Shown here piece after piece: positions 60,902-64,000 of a stretch of 64,000 nt of DNA. A program made the position numbers and the translations under genes. The notes beneath the pieces are model-generated. The model was not told where the DNA came from. It saw nothing but the letters and a program-made list of their open reading frames with translations, and made no database searches. This stretch comes from Nocardia brasiliensis (GTDB lineage Bacteria > Actinomycetota > Actinomycetes > Mycobacteriales > Mycobacteriaceae). The stretch's first letter is position 1, and each line of letters opens with the position of its first letter. The stretch is from the NCBI RefSeq assembly GCF_011801125.1, contig NZ_CP046171.1:3720001-3784000 (forward strand), read 5' to 3'.

Positions 60902-62050
60902 ATGGACATGATGGCGGAACTCTGGGCGGCCGTATCGGCGGAGGTCGAGGCGCGCAGGCTGCCCGGTGCGGTCATCGCGGTGACCCGGCATGGGACGGTG
61001 CGCGACGTGCGCGCCGTCGGGCATCTCGACCCGGACCGCGGGCGGCCGATGCGCGAGGACGCGATATTCCGCATCTATTCCATGACAAAGGTCTTCACCG
61101 CCCTGGCCGCCCTGACGATGGCCGCCGAGCATCGACTACGGCTGCGCGATCCGGTGGCGGCGTGGCTGCCGGGCTTCGCCGATATCCAGGTGCTCGTCGA
61201 CGGCACGCCGCGCGCGCCGAAACGTCCGCCGACGCTGGCAGATCTCCTGCGACAGAGCGCGGGGATCGGCGGCGGATTCCACACCTCGGCGCACCTGGCG
61301 TCGTATTACGCGCGAGCGGGCGTGCGGAAATACGAGCACACCGCCGCGAGGCACACCCTGGACGACGTGGTGGCGAACCTGGCCCGCCAGCCGCTGGCCG
61401 CCGACCCTGGCACGGTGTGGGAGTACGGCATGGCGATGGATGTGCTCGGGCGGGTACTCGAGATCGCGGACGGCAGCACGCTGGACGAGATCGTCGAGCG
61501 GCGGGTCTGTCGCCCGCTCGGCCTGCGCGACACCGGTTTCCGCGTCGCCGCCGCCGACCACGACCGTGTCGCGCAGCCGTTCGCGCAAGCGCCCGCCACC
61601 CCGAAAGGACTGGTGACGCACAAGGATCGGCCCGGTTGGCTGTCGGCCGGTTCCGGCGGATACGCCACGGCCGCGGATTTCGCCACGCTGCTCTGCGCGA
61701 TCACTCCGGATCAGGAGGGCGGGCTGTCGATCCCGGCGCTCGGGCCGTGCACCCGCGCGTTGTTCGTCGACCAGATCGGTGCGTTGGCCGGTACCGGACC
61801 CGACTACATCCCCGGGAAAGGCTACGGATTCTCCTACGGGCTGCACGTGCCGAGCAGCGATCCGGCCTGGGCCGCAGCGGATCCGAGCGCGCACACCGTC
61901 GGCTGGCTGGGGCGCGCCGCGACCAGCTTCGTCTACGACCTGCCCAGCGGCGCGGGCGCGGTGCTGATGACCCAGTGCTACGGGCGTGCGGTGCACTATC
62001 GGGATCTGGTGCGCGAGATCGTCACCCGGCAGGCCGAGGCATGGACGTGA
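60902..62050 (+). CDS. Serine hydrolase, class C beta-lactamase/esterase family
   Basis: The 382-residue protein carries the SxxK motif SMTK (Ser60, Lys63), a YxN-like tyrosine in VWEYGMAMD near residue 180, and HTVGWLG near residue 327 in place of the KTG/HTG box. These are the marks of penicillin-binding-protein-like esterases (EstB type) rather than true beta-lactamases. There is no signal peptide, so it acts in the cytoplasm. GGGAGG precedes the ATG. The 3' end overlaps the ABC ATPase gene by 10 nt, so it is in that operon. Confidence 0.87.
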   Translation: MDMMAELWAAVSAEVEARRLPGAVIAVTRHGTVRDVRAVGHLDPDRGRPMREDAIFRIYSMTKVFTALAALTMAAEHRLRLRDPVAAWLPGFADIQVLVDGTPRAPKRPPTLADLLRQSAGIGGGFHTSAHLASYYARAGVRKYEHTAARHTLDDVVANLARQPLAADPGTVWEYGMAMDVLGRVLEIADGSTLDEIVERRVCRPLGLRDTGFRVAAADHDRVAQPFAQAPATPKGLVTHKDRPGWLSAGSGGYATAADFATLLCAITPDQEGGLSIPALGPCTRALFVDQIGALAGTGPDYIPGKGYGFSYGLHVPSSDPAWAAADPSAHTVGWLGRAATSFVYDLPSGAGAVLMTQCYGRAVHYRDLVREIVTRQAEAWT

Positions 62051-62997
62051 CCACCACCGAAGCGCCGATCGTCCAGGTTAGCGGCCTACGCAAAAAGTAC
62101 GGCTCATTCCTCGCCCTGGACGAGGTGAGTCTTGCCGTCGGGCGCGGTGAGATCTTCGGTCTGCTCGGCCGCAATGGCGCGGGCAAGACCACCGCACTGG
62201 ACATCATCTGTGGGCTGGTCAAGCCGACGGCTGGAAAGGTGGAGGTCTTCGGCACCGACGTGCGCAGGCACGGCAGACGGGTGCGCCGGCGAATCGGCTA
62301 TGTCCCACAGGACAATACGGTGTACCTGCCGATGACCGTGCGGCAGAACCTGCGCTTCTCCGCGATCGTGCGCGGGATGTCGGGCGCCGCCGCCGGGCGC
62401 AGGGCGGCAGAGGTGATGGAGCGACTGGGGCTCGGGCACATCGCCGATCGCGGCGGCGCGCACCTGTCCGGCGGCGAACGCCGCCGCCTGTCGATCGGCA
62501 TGGGCATCGTGCACGCGCCGCCGCTGATGGTGCTGGACGAACCGAGCACCGGCGTCGACATCGACTCCCGGCAGGCCATCCATCACCTGCTGCGGGAACT
62601 GCGCGGGGAGGGCTCGACGCTGCTCTACACGACCCACCATCTGGACGAGGCCGAAAGTCTCTGCGACCGTGTCGCGGTGCTCGACGCGGGCAAGGTGCTC
62701 GCCACCGCCGACGTGAAGAGTTTCGTCGCCGAGTACGGCAGCCCGTACTGCGAGATCGTCAGCGACCACACCGACGCCGTGACGAGGCTGCTCCGCGAGG
62801 CGTTACCGGAGGCGCGGATCATGCTGCACGGCAGGCGGATTCGAGTGGGTGCCGAAGAAGCCGAACAGGTGGCGACCGTGGTGCGGGTGCTCGGCGCGAG
62901 CAACCTGCCCGTCAAGGACGTGCGCGCGGTGCCGGTGTCGCTGGAAAACGCGTTCCTGCAGGCGATCGAGCGACATCCCGCAGCGGCGGCGCGATGA
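62041..62997 (+). CDS. ABC transporter ATP-binding protein (drug/DrrA type)
   Basis: The 318-residue ATPase has Walker A GRNGAGKTT, Q-loop VPQDNTVYLPMT, signature LSGGERRRLS, Walker B LMVLDEPSTGVD and the H-loop THHLDEAE. The C-terminal extension of about 95 residues is typical of DrrA-like export ATPases. It overlaps the hydrolase and the permease genes. Confidence 0.92.
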   Translation: MDVTTTEAPIVQVSGLRKKYGSFLALDEVSLAVGRGEIFGLLGRNGAGKTTALDIICGLVKPTAGKVEVFGTDVRRHGRRVRRRIGYVPQDNTVYLPMTVRQNLRFSAIVRGMSGAAAGRRAAEVMERLGLGHIADRGGAHLSGGERRRLSIGMGIVHAPPLMVLDEPSTGVDIDSRQAIHHLLRELRGEGSTLLYTTHHLDEAESLCDRVAVLDAGKVLATADVKSFVAEYGSPYCEIVSDHTDAVTRLLREALPEARIMLHGRRIRVGAEEAEQVATVVRVLGASNLPVKDVRAVPVSLENAFLQAIERHPAAAAR

Positions 62998-63746
62998 CGA
63001 TCACCTGGGCCTTCCTGCGCAAGGAAGCGGCGACGTGGCGGCACGACCCCACCCTGTTCGTCTTCCTCTTCGCGGCACCGCTGTTGATGCAGGCGCTGCT
63101 GAGCGACGCCTTCTCGCACCTGAGCGACGGCACCGGGGCGGATCAGACGGTGCCGGGCTTCACCATCATGTTCGGCTTCTACGTCATGATGTTCATGGGC
63201 ACCGCGCACTATCGCGAACATGCCTGCGGCGCATGGAGTTCCGTGCGCACCAGCGGATTGTCCCGCACCACGATGGTGGTGCAGCTGGCCATGCCGTACT
63301 TTCTGCTGTCGGCGGCGCAGATGGTACTGCTGATCGGCACCGGCCGGGTGCTGTTCGGCGCGACGGTCAACGGATCGCTGCTCGCCCTCACCGTCCTGAT
63401 CCTGTCCATCGCGTGGACCGCGATCGCCCTCGGCCTGGTGCTCGTCGCGCTCACCCGCAACGTCTCGGCCATGCAGAACCTTTGCCAGCTGGTGGTGCTC
63501 GGCATGGGCGTGATCGGCGGCGCGGTGGTCCCGGTGGGATTGCTGCCGGGGTGGAATCGCCCCCTCGCGCCGCTGACCCCGCAGTACTGGGCGGTGGACG
63601 GAATGCGGGAGGTGCTGGCGCACCAGGGGGAATTGACGAGCATCGTGCCGCACCTGCTGGTGCTGCTCGGCTGGGCCGGTGTCTTGTCCGTCATCGCGAC
63701 ACTGGCCTTCGACCCGGGCAGTGCGCGTCGCGTGGCCATTCGCTGA
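62994..63746 (+). CDS. ABC-2 type transporter permease
   Basis: The 250-residue protein has six predicted membrane segments and the ABC-2 pattern, including a WNRPLAPLTPQYWAVDGMRE loop before the last helix. It pairs with the ATPase upstream (ATGA overlap) to form an exporter. The substrate is unknown; it is likely the product of the operon with the class III aminotransferase that follows. Confidence 0.9.
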   Translation: MTITWAFLRKEAATWRHDPTLFVFLFAAPLLMQALLSDAFSHLSDGTGADQTVPGFTIMFGFYVMMFMGTAHYREHACGAWSSVRTSGLSRTTMVVQLAMPYFLLSAAQMVLLIGTGRVLFGATVNGSLLALTVLILSIAWTAIALGLVLVALTRNVSAMQNLCQLVVLGMGVIGGAVVPVGLLPGWNRPLAPLTPQYWAVDGMREVLAHQGELTSIVPHLLVLLGWAGVLSVIATLAFDPGSARRVAIR

Positions 63747-63778
63747 ACGTGGCCGCAGGTAACCGGAGGTGGCAGGAA

Positions 63779-64000
63779 ATGGAAGAGACAACCGCTCCCA
63801 GGGGACGGGTGATCCAGTCATGGACACGACAGGGCGGGGAAGCGCCGCCGCGCATCGTCGGCGGCGACGGCTGCCGGTTCTTCGACGCCGCCGGGCGGTC
63901 GTATCTGGACTTCGGCTCGCAGCTGGTGAACGCCAATCTGGGACACGGCCGTACCGAGGTGCAGGAGGCCGTGCAGAAGCAGGTGGCCACCATGGCCACG
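63779..64000 (+). CDS. PLP-dependent class III aminotransferase, N-terminal part (runs off window)
   Basis: Seventy-four codons are visible. The start reads VIQSWTRQGGEAPPRIVGGDG, then FFDAAGRSYLDFGSQLVNANLGHG and EVQEAVQKQV, the usual opening of class III aminotransferases (pyruvate- or omega-amino-acid types). GGAGG lies about 9 nt before the ATG. It is 32 nt after the ABC permease, so it is probably in the same operon. The PLP lysine is beyond the window. Confidence 0.8.
   Translation, partial: MEETTAPRGRVIQSWTRQGGEAPPRIVGGDGCRFFDAAGRSYLDFGSQLVNANLGHGRTEVQEAVQKQVATMAT

Noticed and set aside
60902..62050. Beta-lactamase resistance gene
   Set aside because: SxxK is present, but YxN and KTG boxes are changed and there is no signal peptide, so an esterase-type serine hydrolase is more likely.

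Overview
The window is high-GC DNA with strong G/C bias at third codon positions, GTG/TTG starts and many 4-nt ATGA/GTGA overlaps. A carboxylic acid reductase, a fatty acyl-AMP ligase, a DUF574-type methyltransferase, UdgX, an F420-type oxidoreductase and a CYTH-CHAD protein together suggest a mycolic-acid actinomycete, most likely Nocardia. This is inference from gene content only. About 55 protein genes or fragments are supported. I recognised no rRNA, tRNA, CRISPR array or insertion sequence.

Region 1 (1-9214, + strand) is the 3' end of a polyketide cluster. It holds an AT-KR-ACP module cut by the window edge, then four genes of the FkbK/FkbJ/FkbI/FkbH type that build a hydroxymalonyl-ACP extender unit. 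A type II thioesterase, an Sfp-type phosphopantetheinyl transferase and a fatty acyl-AMP ligase follow. Most junctions overlap or are very short, so this looks like one operon. No O-methyltransferase is present, which points to hydroxymalonyl rather than methoxymalonyl.

Region 2 (9215-28937) is mostly housekeeping or stress metabolism: a DUF574 methyltransferase, an LLM oxidoreductase divergent from carboxylic acid reductase, CtaG-like, CinA C-terminal, flavodoxin-like, zinc alcohol dehydrogenase, FMN glutamate-synthase-like, STAS, Orn/Lys/Arg decarboxylase, UdgX, SRPBCC, NDH-2-like, an HhH protein, a YbdK-type ligase and CYTH-CHAD.

Region 3 (29170-36356, - strand) is the most striking part. 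It is a seven-gene, tightly coupled operon in the order DegT-type aminotransferase, MFS transporter, PAPS sulfotransferase, SDR, an HK97-fold capsid/encapsulin-like shell protein, FAD-dependent D-amino-acid-oxidase-like enzyme, and Asp/Glu-racemase-like enzyme. No other phage gene is nearby. I read it as a biosynthetic operon with a virus-derived protein compartment at its core. A MacB-type ABC exporter with a TetR regulator (36611-40309) lies directly upstream on the same strand.

Region 4 (40475-46727, - strand) is a 2-oxoacid (pyruvate or acetoin type) dehydrogenase operon in the order E3, E1alpha, E1beta, E2. A PucR-type regulator lies upstream, and the operon ends in a strong 13-bp terminator with a T-rich tail.

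Region 5 (46869-59820) is a mixed set: an alpha/beta hydrolase, a broken phytanoyl-CoA dioxygenase gene, AraC and GlxA-type regulators with a DJ-1/PfpI enzyme, an Imm5-like protein, a SnoaL-like protein, a large LuxR (LAL) regulator, an acetyltransferase, a small secreted protein, and a DesK/NarL two-component pair. Region 6 (60010-64000, + strand) begins with a PanC-type pantothenate synthetase. After a hairpin comes an operon of a serine hydrolase, an ABC ATPase and permease, and a class III aminotransferase that runs off the window.
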